This document shows positions 22,044 to 33,694 of a stretch of 64,000 bases of DNA, piece after piece. This stretch comes from Sorghum bicolor. Lineage: Eukaryota > Streptophyta > Magnoliopsida > Poales > Poaceae. The notes below the pieces were generated by a model that did no database searches, was not told the origin of the DNA, and saw nothing but the letters and a program-made list of their open reading frames with translations. Location: NCBI RefSeq assembly GCF_000003195.3, contig NC_012879.2, positions 23,549,367 to 23,613,366 on the forward strand, read 5' to 3'. Position 1 is the stretch's first letter. Each line of letters begins with the position of its first letter. Made by a program: the position numbers and the translations under genes.

Positions 22044-22710
22044 TTTGCTTAGTGTGTTTAATAAATAAATAATGTGGCTATGCTAATCTGTAACTTAATA
22101 ATAAAACTCAAGCATGGATATGATGAATAGTTGCTCTGCCTAATTTGCACATTTGAAGTTCTCTCTCAAGTTTAGACATAACTGTTATAATTTAAAGCTT
22201 GCTCTAGACCTAAACTTGTGGGATGAAAATTTATTTTGAAGTCTAAGTTGTTAACAGATACGATATGAGAAGGTTGAGCTGCTGTTTATCTGTTCCTAGA
22301 GATGCTAGAATTCTGGAGAATTTTATCTTTAAAAATCTTTAAAATGTTGCATGATGAGTTCCTGTATGATGAGAGTTTAAATTCATACCACAGCCATATA
22401 TACATGCTTGCTAGACTTTGAGCCACACATTTACTATTTACTGCTTATGAGCATTGAGTGTGGTCAAGCTGTGTAGACCCTTAGGAGCTTGTCATATGGT
22501 TAAATCAAGATTTCAATTGCACATTCACTCATATATGCTACTTCTACTCCGGAAGTACCATCCACATATATCCATCCATTTCCATCTCCAGAATCACCTA
22601 AAAATATTCTACTCCTAATCCGGGAGAGAATAGCCAAAAATATTTTTGTTTTCCCTTGTGAAATAAATGCTCAAGTTATCTTTTTACTACCACTTGCTAT
22701 ACTATCTCAA

Positions 22711-22893
22711 GAGATGAGTGCTCTAAAAAAAAGAAATACGAGGAAATAAAAAAGGGCAAGTGCCTGGAACCTCGAAAGAAAAGAAAAAGTGAGACGAGAG
22801 GTAAAAATGGACAAGTGTCCGATAGTAGAATTAGGGGTACAAGATACCCACCTGAGAGAAAAGAAAAAAAATAATAAAGAGCATCTCATTCTC
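22711..22893 (+). other. Stem enclosing GGACA-TGTCC motif in B
   Basis: GAGATGAGTGCTCT (22711-22724) can pair, with small bulges, with the 22878-22893 segment that begins AGAGCATCTC. The enclosed motif at 22808-22855 matches those of Athila-1 and E, while the stem arms have a different sequence. Confidence 0.55.
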
Positions 22894-23582
22894 CTCATAA
22901 AATTTCAAAAAGCAAGAAAGGTATGTATCCCCTCAAAGAGCAAAAGTAGAATTAGACTTCCACCATTGTTATCACCATCATCACCATACACCATTCATTC
23001 GCCACACATGCACATCTTGATTTGACTTATTGATTTGTTTCTTTGGATCCATGGTTTGACTATGCAATACATGTCTTGTAAGTATGTATACTTTATCTCC
23101 CACCTATGAACTCTAGATATCAAAAGCCTTATTAGAGTAGGGTGAGAGAGAAGGCAATGTCACTATGCCTTATACCACAAATACTACATATTTTGAGAGA
23201 AGGCATATACCATCACTGCCTTGGTAAGGATCCAGAAATACCACAAAAGAGAGATCTGAGAGAGTCATACAAGGAATCTCTGAGGTTTATTTGAAAATCT
23301 GCAAAAACACTAGAGCTATAGCTGATCAAGAATAAGAGACATGGCACTTGACTAGACTGTTCTATGTTTTAACTACTCAAGATAGAAGTGACAGTTAGAA
23401 GTCCCATGGTGACAGGTAAAGTAAGTAAGTTTTAAGTCTTGACAGTTTACTCTAACTCAGGGATGAGATCTTATTTAAAAAGCATGTTTACCGTCAATTT
23501 TTAAAGATATTGCAACAACTTATGATCCATAGCTGAGTCTATCCTTGCTCAGGGACGAGCAAGAGGTAAGCTTGGGGGAGTT

Positions 23583-25228
23583 TGTTGACGGTCCTTAAGT
23601 ATCAAATTTAATTATCAAATAAATAAAGAAAAGGATCCAAATGAAATCAACATCTAGACTTAGGGTTTTATCTGACAGAATTCCACGAGTTTTGGTGTTT
23701 GTCTATTTCTACTGGGGGTTATTAGAGAATACCAAAGAAAGGCCCACACGTCGGGATTACATAGAGATATTAACATGCCGCACAATTATCTTACATCTAG
23801 AAGACTCCAGAAGCCACGGGACCGAAGCGGAGGCGAAACGGGGCCAGAGGCAGGGCGCCCGCCCTGTTCTCCTGGGCGCCCGCCCACCTCTGGAGTCCAA
23901 TCAGGACTCTGCTTCGTGGGAGATCTCCACCGACCTAAAGGATAAATCTAAACCATACAATCTATGTCGGTTTGATCCAACAACCCATATTCACTTGAAG
24001 GGACTATAAAACCAGACCCCCTGGCCCCTTGACGAGAGAGCCTCTCAACCCTAATTCATTGTTCTTCAAGGGAGAAGAAGCCTCTGATCAAGATTAGAGC
24101 CACCACATCAATTAGATATCTAGATTAGCATAGCTACATAGGATTAGAACTAGAAGGAGTCAATCTTCGATTGGTTTCTGGATCTGTCAAGAGGATTCTT
24201 GGTAATTCTCTAATTGTGCTTCTAATTGCTTTCTAATTATCTTTGTTCTTCAATATTATGAATATGACTTTGCTCTACTTCAATATATTGCTTATGACTT
24301 TGCTCTACTTGCTTATATTCAAGATTATATTGTTCTTAGTTTATCATAGTTATGTACTTGGCTTAGTTAGATTGGATCTATACACATGCTTAGGATCGTA
24401 TAGCGTTTATCCATCGGATCCATGGGTAAATGATAGATATTGTGTAGGCGTGGTGCTTATACCGTATTTATCTGCGATTGTACCCAATATGCCACATCGT
24501 GGGGTAGTTCGTGATAGTGACAGCTTCATTGATTCTTATATAGTCCCCCTCTCGTGTATTGGGCTGGCAGAGCAATATTATTACAGGGGAGTGATTGCTA
24601 TGTTTCTTATTTACCTTGCTAATATCACTATGCATGGGCGTAGTCTTGTCTCGCAATGATTGCTAAGTATGCTTGCACTAACTATGATATGCTAGACTAT
24701 ATAGTTGAGAATAACTTAGGGAATATTCTTGTAGTTCGTTCTAATACCATGCTAATGACTTTCTAGAGTATCTAATTGAGGTGCTTATCATATTTATTAT
24801 GTGGCTAGATCAGATTAATTATCTTTGTCACTATTCATTATTTCATATATGTGACATTTATCCCTGTATGAAGAGTTAGATAAATGTTCTCAATTATACA
24901 TGCAATGATAGATACTCAATCTCATATTCTATTCTGTAATCAATATTGATGATTGTTAATCCCTTCCCAGTGGTAAAAATATAAATAACGATACCTGGAA
25001 TACTTCCCGATTAAAATGCTACATCAATATTAATCTGTGCGCTTGCAGATCCCATTCATTATTTATTTAGAAGAGCAATTGCACATTTCAATACCGCGTC
25101 TCTTATATCATGCTGGGGATGACAACTTGGCTTAAGTGGTGTAAGGGATAGGTTTGGCATTTTTGGCACCGTTACTAGATTTAGAGAACTTAGTCTACTT
25201 TTGGTAATGATGTTAAGAATACCCAACA
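23583..25228 (+). repeat. 3' LTR of element B
   Basis: It runs from TGTTGACGG to ACCCAACA. It has the same length as the 5' LTR, with scattered substitutions. It is preceded by the PPT and followed by the target duplication ACGTC. Confidence 0.93.
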
Positions 25229-25611
25229 ACGTCCTTGATAGTGAAAGTGCTACAGATCTCCAGGAAGTGTTGGAGATGAGCACTAGCATCTTCATAGGCC
25301 TTCCTATAGAACTGGCTTGCTTGCACCATGTTGATCAGCACTGGCTTAAGCTCAAATGACTCATTAATGTCCACAGCTAGTCCAGTACGGATATTGGCCG
25401 TAGTGGGAGCTGAGAACTCATGAAGTGACTTGTCAGCCATGACGTTAATCTATAGTGTCAAACTTTGAGTAGGTTGATCTTCTGAATCAGGAGGATTAGC
25501 AAGCTGAGATGTTGATGATGTTGATTGGTTCCTTCTCAACTTAGCCTTTGTCTTCCTGATCAATGTCTCTAGATTATCAACAAAGTTATCTAGGAGATCA
25601 AACTTGTTCAT
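25229..25611 (-). pseudogene. gag of element A, N-terminal part
   Basis: On the minus strand an ATG at 25609-25611 opens a gag N-terminus resembling that of B (LLDNFVDNLETL). An in-frame stop lies near 25450. A second open stretch from 25440 carries FSAPTTANIRTG and ASAHLQHFLEICSTF, then is cut at 25229 by element B. The C-terminal half resumes at 16953. Confidence 0.85.
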
Positions 25612-25738
25612 ACATTATTCTGTATATGATAAAAATAGACAAAAAGACAAGGGTAAAGTTGCATGAGTGAGAAGGGTGGATGGTGCTCAATCCATGAGTG
25701 GATGCAGTGATGCTCATTATCCTTTATTGATTTCACCT

Positions 25739-25756
25739 TCCCTGGCAATGACACCA
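25739..25756 (-). other. Degenerate tRNA-Asp primer-binding site of element A
   Basis: It reads TGGTGTCATTGCCAGGGA on the minus strand, eight bases beyond the LTR end. It differs from the B site by four transitions of the C-to-T or G-to-A kind, three of them at CpG sites of the B sequence. Confidence 0.8.
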
Positions 25757-25764
25757 AAAATGCT

Positions 25765-27384
25765 TGTTGACACTTCTTAACACAACTACTAAAAATAGAC
25801 TCTTAAACCTATCCCTAGCAACGACGTAAAAATTACTTAACATCACTTAAGCTAGGTTATCATCCCTAACATGATGTAGAAGTGCTTGTATTAAATCTAT
25901 ATGCTTTCTTAGGAATAAATAAATAAATAAAGGATCCGCAAGCGCATAGATAATACCAATGTAGCATTTTAACTAGGAGTATTCCAGGTATCGTTATTTA
26001 TTTTTTTCCACTGGGAAGGGACTTGCAATGGATAATGAGCAATGGGCACTGCATGTAATAATGGAGATCTTAACCATGTCTTTATCTATCTCTCATGCAT
26101 GGTAAGTGTCACATAAGATAAATATATGAATATAAATAAAAAGTGATAGATGATAAATAAGAATTCGTAGCCATAAGATAAACATGATAATCATCTCAAT
26201 TAGACTCTAAGTCTATAGGACTAGCATGGTATTAGGACAATCTATAAGAATAAATCCTAAGTATTCTAACTATACTGTCAAAGCATATTTTGATTCGTGA
26301 AAGTACACCTAGCATCATCACTAAAAAAGGTTATATCTATGCATAGTGATATTAGCAAGAAAGATCAAGAACATAGAAATCACTTCCCTATAATAATGCT
26401 GCTCTACAATCCTTATAATAGGGAGAAGGAATACAAAGGACTCAATAGGACTATAAGGGGTAATTGTAGATAAATACGGCCTAGGCACCATGCCTACACA
26501 ATATTTACCACTTACCCATTGATCTAATGAGTAAGCGCTATATGATCCTATGCATAAACATAATTCTAATCTAACTACACTAAGCTAGCATATAATCAAA
26601 GTAGACTAATAACAATATAATTGAGAACATAAACAAATAGAATAAAGTCAATTCTGATATAATCAAATAGATCAAAGTCATATTCATAGTAGCAAGAACT
26701 AATATAAATATAACAAAGGGAATAAGAGTTTACTAAGGACTGAAGATAGATCTGGACTCCAAGATTGACTTGACTCCTTCTAGATCTATTCTTATGTAGC
26801 TATGCTAAAGAACTATAGAGATCTAACTGAGATGGTGGCTAAGAACTTATAGAGACAGATCCATTCGAGGGACCCCTCTCTGTCTAATTCTTCTCTTGAT
26901 CTTCTCAGAGAATAATGAACTCCTCTCTAGAGGGGGGGGTCAGGGTCTTTATTTATAGCTCCCTAGGAAGCACCACAACCCATGGATCAAACCGACTTAA
27001 ACGTGCACTTAAGATTAATACTCAAAGTCGGTGGAGGCAGGATCCATGAGGTGGAGCCTGATTGGCTCTGCCCTCCGGGCAGCCACCCCTGACAAGGTCG
27101 GGTGCCCACCCCTGCCCTATGACAGGTGGGCCCCACCTTTCTGGTCATGTCTTCCCGTGCCTTCTGGAGTATTCTAGAGTTAACGTTTCACATATTCTCT
27201 CTATGTAAATCTGACATGTGGACCTCCTTTTGTTCTTATTCTGATAATCCTCTATAGAAATATACAATCACCAAAACTTATGGAATTCTATTAGTGATAA
27301 CCCCTATAGCTAGATAATATTCTAATTTATGTCCTTTCTCATGCTATGTTGACGGTTAAAAAGAGTACTTATCTACCTTCAACA
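25765..27384 (-). repeat. LTR of element A, flanked by both PBS and PPT
   Basis: On the minus strand it runs from TGTTGAAGG to GTGTCAACA. The PBS and gag lie on its 3' side, as for a 5' LTR. A PPT (27385-27399) and 3' UTR lie on its 5' side, as for a 3' LTR. A 158-bp piece of the same LTR type recurs at 31049-31206. Confidence 0.85.
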
Positions 27385-28329
27385 AACTCCCCCAAGCTTA
27401 CCTTTTTCTCATCCCTAATCAAAGATAGACTTAGTGATTGATCAAGAGTTGCTACAATACTTTCATGCCTCACAAGTACACAAGCGTTCAAATAAGGACT
27501 CTCCTTCGGATCAGAGTGAACTATTCTAACTCAAGACTCACCCATATTACCTTTTACCATGGAGCTTAAAGCTATCACTTAGGTCTTGGGTAGTTGAAAG
27601 ACAGAACAGTCAAGTCAAGAACTATGCTACTCACTCTTTGATCAACTATTACTCTGGATATTTTGCAAGATTTTCAAATAAAACTTAGAGTTTCCTTATA
27701 TGTCACTTTCTAGTCTCTCATATGGGTATTTTTGGATCCTCTCCATGGCAAGTGAGATGCCTTCTTTCTGCTCTCAGAATATGTGGTATTTGTAGGATTA
27801 AGGCATAGTTGCCTTCTCTCTCTTACCCAACTTCTAATTGGCTTATGTTGAGCTCATAGGTGGGAAAGACTATTCAAACCAACTTACATATATTGCATAG
27901 TTAAACTGTGGATCCAGAGAAACTAATTATACAATCAAGTCATATGTGCATGTGAGAGAAGTGAATGATAAGAATGAGGTTAATAATGGTGAGGGGTGAT
28001 AACTGATGGTGAATATCTAGTTCTACAATTGCTCCTTGGGGATAATATACCTCCCTAATCTAAGAATAAGGACTTTGCTGTCTTTCTTTTGCATTGGGAC
28101 TTTTGTCCTCTTTCTTTATTTTTTCATTCATATTTTTAGAGATCAGCCAACCCTTTTTGATGTACATATAACAACAGGGAGTATCAACTAACATAACTGG
28201 AGCTTTATTAGATAAGTAGAATAAGATATAATGGCAATGGATATTTTTGGGTATTCCCTCCCAGCGTAGGAGTAGAATATTTTCTAAGTGGATGTGGAAT
28301 GTGTATGGGTGAATGAAGGAATGCGTACT
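27385..28329 (-). other. 3' UTR and PPT of an element upstream of LTR A
   Basis: The PPT is AGCTTGGGGGAGTT on the minus strand at 27385-27399. Further in, GGACAAAAGTCC (28108-28097, minus) and a TTAGATTAGGGAGGTA block (near 28055) correspond to the motif in B, E and Athila-1. No gene seen. The region ends at the insertion at 28330. Confidence 0.75.
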
Positions 28330-31043
28330 TGTTGACGGTCCTTAATGCTCACATTTAACCGTCAACTTATCAAGGAAAAGGATCCAAATGCAACCGGCAC
28401 CTAGACTTAGGGTTTTATCTGACAGAATTCCATGAGTCTTGGTGTTTGTCTATTTCTGCAGGGGGTTATCAGGAAATATGGAGGAAAGGCCCACACGTCG
28501 GGTTTACATAGAGATATTAACGTGTGCGCCAATTTTCTATCATCTAGAAGGCTCCAGAAGCCACGGGTAGGGCGCCCGCCCTCCCCCCTTGGGCGCCCGC
28601 CCTGCTACAGGAGCCAATCAGGCTCCGCCTCGCGGATTATGCTCCACCGATCTAAAGGATTAAGAAAAACCGTGCGATTAAGGTCGGTTTGATCCGACGG
28701 CTCATATTCATTTGGAGGGGCTATATAAGCAGCCCCCCACCAGCCCGTGCAGGCATATCTCTTCTACAGAATCAAAGCTAGGGTTTCAATTATTCATCCA
28801 AGTAGAGAGGATCCCTCTAGTTCATCTAGTTCCAGTTCTAGTTCATCTAGTTCTAGTTCTAGTTAGTTCTAGTTGTAATCTAGAAATAGGGAGAGAGAAG
28901 AGGAGAGCGGAGGAGGAGCCGGATCTGTCGGATCTTCCTCAACATTGTACTTTTGCAGCAACTGGTTCGTTCTTCATCGTTCTCCAAGTTCTTCAATTCA
29001 TAATTCCTGAGTTCTTTAATTACTTTTATTTACATTCAAGTTATTTATTGGATTCCCGCTTGCATCAAGTGCTCTAGTCTTTGCAACGCTATAGTAGTAA
29101 TTAATAGATTAGACGTGGTGTTTAGTCTTGCAATTACCTGGAATTGCACCCAATCCTGTGGATTATTGTGGTAACCCTAGGGTAGTGACAGCCCTAACGG
29201 TCAACGTATTCCACCTCGTTCGGATTGGTGTTTGTAGGACCGTAGTCAGAGCTTCCTAGCCCCCTTCTCATCTCTTTCTGTGGTTAGTGTTCTGATGTCC
29301 CGAAATAAATAATCTTTGAAGTAATTCTTGATTCTTAGATCAACTAGAGAACTCTCAGGAAGCTTCCTCTCTTCCCACTGTTGACACTAGCGAACACCAC
29401 TTGAATACTAGGTTGTCATCCCCAGCATGGTGCCAGATTGTACAAAGGTATTTATGAATGTAAAGGCTCTCTAGAAAATAATCTATTCTATCTGCAAGCG
29501 CACAGATAAAACACCTCATTGTAGCATTTCACCAGGAAGTATTCCAGGTATCGTTATTTATAATTTTGCTCAAGAGAACAGGGGTGAAATTAAAGATAAA
29601 ATCTATCAAGGCATAGACTAGAGATAAACTTGCAAGAACATGATTACTAATGAGAAACTCGTCACACAGTCACTTACTTTGGCAGGGGGGTAAACTATAA
29701 AGATAATGATAATGAATTATAAGTTCATGGGTAAATAACACAGCGATTAGAAATTAGACTACTCCTCATATATGTAAGGTGACGTCGGATTAGCTAGAGA
29801 ATGGATTCTAAGTTATCTATTATCTACTAAGTCATAATCTATTCTAGTTATCTACAAGATCATATATAGCATAAAAGACTCTTCATTCATGTATAAGGAA
29901 CATTGCTAAAGTAAATCAAAACATCGTAAGACTTACTCCGCAATACACATTCTGCCTGTCCTATCAACGGAGGGTGGACTATATAAGAATCAATAAAGCT
30001 GTCACTATCGCGAACTACCACACAACCCAGCCAATAGGATACATTTGCAGGTAAATAATATCTAAGCACTACGCCTACATATGATCTACCACTTAACTCC
30101 CATGTGTCAAGAGCTAAGCGCTTTGCAAACTTATACATAAACTCATTATCGATCATAACTATATCAAATATAGAACTAGAGCAAACTAAGATAGAGACAT
30201 AATGCAATTAGAACAAAGTATTAGAGAAAGATATGAAATAATACAAATCTTTATTACCGAAGATCCGAATCTAGAGCGTAGTGCTCTACTTCTCTAATTG
30301 CTATCTAATCAATCCTCTAAACTTGAAGGATTAGGGAGTAGCTAATTCTAATTCTCTGTGGGAGAGAAGCTCTAAACCCTAACTTTGATGGCTACCTCTG
30401 ATAATGATTTCTCCTCTTCTCTTCTCTCCCCAGGGGTGCAGAGGCCTTGATTATATAGTCCTTTCAAGTGAATTTGGGCCGTCGGATCAAACCGACATTG
30501 ATCGCACAGTTTCCCTTGATCCTTTAGGTCGGTGGAACACGATCCAAGAGTTTGGTTCTGATTGGCCCCGAGGCCAAGGCGGGCGCCCAAGGGGGGAGGG
30601 CGGGCGCCCTGCCCCCGAGCCCGTCCGGTCTCCCGTTCGTTCCCGTGGCTTCTGGACTCTTCTAGATTACGGAAAATTGTGTGGCATGTAATTATCTCGT
30701 TGTAAACATGACATGTAGGCCTTCTCTCCATATTTTCTAATAACCCCCTGCAAAAATAGATAAACACCAAAGCTCGTGGAATTCTGTCAGATAAAACCCT
30801 AATTCTAGATGTTTGGTGCATATTGATCCGTTTCCATGTTTAGTTGATGGTTAAATTTAGTACTTGAGGACCGTCAACACCCACCAAAAATAATTATATA
30901 GTTATCCTTGGGTCATCTTGAATCTTAATTGGTACACTCACGTTCCCTGTGGAAAATCGATACTCTAGAATACTCTCGGGTGAAAGCTACATCAGTATCC
31001 GTGCGCTTGTGGATTTTTCTGTTTGCGTTTAAAATACCCAACA
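28330..31043 (+). mobile_element. Solo LTR of the Athila-1 family, interrupted by another solo LTR
   Basis: It runs from TGTTGACGGT to ACCCAACA, with target duplications GTACT at 28325-28329 and 31044-31048. Its LTR sequence is 28330-29378 plus 30885-31043; the rest is the nested insertion and its duplicated target. A TATA box TATATAAG lies near 28722. Confidence 0.94.
29379..30879 (-). mobile_element. Solo LTR nested in a solo LTR (1501 bp)
   Basis: On the minus strand it runs from TGTTGACGG to GTGTCAACA. Target duplications are CCCAC (29374-29378 and 30880-30884). It belongs to a different Athila-like LTR subfamily. It has paired GGGCGCCCGCC motifs (near 30578-30588 and 30598-30609) and a TATA-like site near 30451. 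Confidence 0.94.
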
Positions 31044-31048
31044 GTACT

Positions 31049-31206
31049 CCTTTTGTTCTTATTCTGATAACCCCCTGTAGAAATAGACAATCACTAAAAC
31101 TTGTGGAATTCTGTTGGTGATAACCCCTATAGCTAGATAATATTCTGATTTAAGTCCTTTCTCATGCTATGTTGATGGTTAAAAGAGTACTTATCTACTG
31201 TCAACA
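31049..31206 (-). repeat. Terminal fragment of element A-type LTR
   Basis: It is closely similar to the end of the LTR at 27227-27384. On the minus strand it starts TGTTGACAG at 31206. The rest of this LTR and most of the internal region are deleted up to the insertion at 28330. Confidence 0.82.
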
Positions 31207-31703
31207 GTCATCTCGACGTCTCTCCTTTTGGCTACCTTGTCACGCTGAGGATCCAGTCAGTTCAAGAGATGAATGGTTCCTAGATCTGCTTCTGTGTGTA
31301 GGGCATGGCGCAGGATCCACTCGATGCACGGCCCATGGCCCGCGTGCACATGGTGACAGAGCACACATCGTGGAGGATAACTTCAACCCAGCATCCGACA
31401 AGGTACTTTTTAGGTCTCATCTCAACTATCGTATGCCATTTCATTTTTGTGATATATTGTGTGTTGTTGACAGTTAGAGTCATTGTTTTGAGTTACTGTA
31501 TGCCTGTTTGTCATGCCAGATTGTGCACTACTAATAGTTTTGTGGTAGATTTATCATGCATGAAGTTTCTTTATTTATATGTCTATGTAATAGTTGTGTT
31601 GTTAACACAGTTACCTGCACTGCCAGTAATCAGAGCCTCATCAAGATGTAGTGGTACTTCATAAATTTTTTATTAAATAGTTATACTTTTTTGTTTAGTA
31701 TAA

Positions 31704-32361
31704 TTGGTGGTGTCGCTCTTCACCATTCAGGTTCACAAGAGCAAAGCAAATTGGACATCTGAAAACATTAAGAAGTACTGCAATTGCTACTTGATAGAGA
31801 TGCACAATGGGAACTGTCCTGGAGGCCAAATGAACAAATTTGGATGGAAGGGGTTGACTAATAGGTACTATACAGCAACACATTTGATGCATGATAGGGA
31901 GCAGCTACAGGGCAAACTAAGGCATCTAAAGAAGATCTGGAGGTTCTGTAACCTAGCATGACCTACACTGGCCTAGCTATAGATGATGATGGATTCATCC
32001 AGGCACTAGACAAATGGTGGAAGGATAATGATGCGGTAATTGATGTGTGCCTATAGACATTTCCATTTACATACTTTTAGATGGGCAAATGATGAAACAT
32101 ATTGTCTTGTTGCAGGAAAGCGAGTTCATGAGGATGAGGACAACTGGTATGCTTGTGTACTTACCTCAGCTGGATGACATGTTTCAAGGGAACACAGTTG
32201 TTGGCACCACATCTTTTGTTTCAGCTATAATGCCACAAACTGAGATAAATGAAGTTAGCTCTGATGAGGAAGGTGGAGAAGACGATGACAATGTCACCCC
32301 AGTGAGCAATGGGACCAAAAGGGCAACCAAAAGGGCAACCAGCCCCAACAAGAAGTCCTAG
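31704..32361 (+). pseudogene. Myb/SANT-like DNA-binding domain gene, decayed
   Basis: Exon sequence from about 31730 encodes ANWTSENIKKYCNCYLIEM, then NKFGWKGLTNRY, then LQGKLRHLKKIWRF. This is the trihelix-like pattern of plant Myb/SANT-like proteins (Myb_DNA-bind_3), which occur in host genes and as partners of PIF/Harbinger transposases. A one-base frameshift near 31960 is followed by FIQALDKWWKDNDA. A GT-AG intron (32036-32115) leads to a last exon (32116-32361) that is acidic then Lys-rich and ends with TAG. A 5' exon may lie at 31305-31400 but is uncertain. DNA binding is inferred from family. It sits in the only stretch not assigned to LTR elements. Confidence 0.68.
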
Positions 32362-32424
32362 AGCCCTGTAGTGAGGGCCATGAACCTACACATGAGCTCA
32401 CACATAGAGATTGCTAGAGAGAGG

Positions 32425-33679
32425 TGTTGGGAATATTCCCTAGAGGTAATCATAGAGATGATGATATTACAATTGTATCCATGACATATATTATGAGTTT
32501 GATGAATATCCATTATAGACAAACTTGTATTGATTAACAATTATGTGAATTGTTTGTGAAACTCTTTTACTTGTATGGATATTCTAAAGTTATCACTTAT
32601 CAGAGTTCGTGTGAAGATACACATGAATACTAGATTAGCACATGTATTAGTTGATAACTTTGTTTCACAAGTCATAGACATAGAGATGTCAAACTAATAA
32701 TGTGGGCACATGTATAACATGGGGCTAGACGAACCCAACATGAGATGTTCTTATTATCTCTTTATACATCATGTACATTATGTCCTTAGACCTGAGATTG
32801 CCGTATGTTCTCAAGATGTGAAACGACCTAATTAGGGACTATTAAACGCTACTCTGTAACAGGGTAGTTATAAAGGTGGTCTTCAGGTTTGTCGAGAAAC
32901 ATACTGTGAGACATAGATGATCAAGATGGAACTTGCCCCTCTCTATGTGAGAGAGATATCACTAGATCACTCAAGTGATTGGATCAATAAATGCATGGCC
33001 GTGCTTGGGTTAAGTGTTAACCTATGAGTTGGACCAAATATCGTGTGGCAAGGGAATAACATATATGTGTGTGTAGTGGTTCATTTGATATGATCTTTGT
33101 GTGCGTATAGGAGTTGTCACGCCTTGCTAGATGCTGCTGTCAACTATTGGGTGAGTAGGAGTACTTGGCCCATGTCTATATGTACGTGAACCCATAGGGT
33201 CACACGCTTAAGAGGCTAGAAGCTTAATTCGGGTTGGACCCGAATTAGACAAGACTTAGGGTTTCTAATTGGGCCTCCCGCTCGGGGCTGATTAGAGGAC
33301 GCCTATATAAGAGAGGGAGGGGGTGTAGCCAGGGTTAATCCCACGCCATTAGGCAGCCGCCGCCGCTCACCCACGCTCGCGCCTATTGCTCCTCGTGGAC
33401 CTAGCAGTCCGAAGGCGCAATGCTTCTTCCCCGCACGTGTGGGATACCTCAGAGGTGCTGCATCTGGAGCACAAGGACGAACCGTGGGAGAGGGATTGGC
33501 ATTGTGGATGACCACACAACGGCATGGCACTGCTACTATACACACGACTACACCGAGTCGCTTCTGTTGCACCTACGCAGCTAGTGGTAATCCCGTGATC
33601 TATAACTTGTAGTTGATCCTGTTTTTATGAGGTCGAAATTTTTGTTTCCTAGCTAGTGTAGCATCCTCATAATCCATCA
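32425..33679 (+). repeat. 5' LTR of copia element (1255 bp)
   Basis: It starts TGTTGGGAATATTCCC, a frequent grass copia LTR start, and ends CCATCA just before the PBS. A TATA box TATATAAG lies at 33304-33311. Confidence 0.8.
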
Positions 33680-33680
33680 G

Positions 33681-33694
33681 TGGTATCAGAGTCG
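33681..33694 (+). other. Primer-binding site of copia element
   Basis: TGGTATCAGAGTCG lies one base after the LTR and matches initiator tRNA-Met type primers. Confidence 0.82.

Larger units (their letters stand above)
21406..23582 (+). other. 3' UTR of element B
   Basis: No gene seen. It holds a G-tract hairpin (21902-21922), a (TA)n run (about 22013-22041), a stem (arms 22711-22724 and 22878-22893) enclosing the GGACA-TGTCC motif (22808-22855), and the PPT AAGCTTGGGGGAGTT at 23568-23582. Confidence 0.8.
16954..25228 (+). mobile_element. Complete non-autonomous Athila-like element B with two proteases
   Basis: Both LTRs are 1646 bp, and the 8275-bp element is flanked by perfect duplications ACGTC (16949-16953 and 25229-25233). 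Order: 5' LTR, tRNA-Asp PBS, gag with zinc knuckle, retropepsin 1, retropepsin 2, a 2.2-kb 3' UTR, PPT and 3' LTR. RT, RNase H and integrase are absent, so it would need enzymes in trans. It is inserted in gag of element A, in the opposite orientation. The first base pair of the 5' LTR reads TA instead of TG. Confidence 0.93.
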
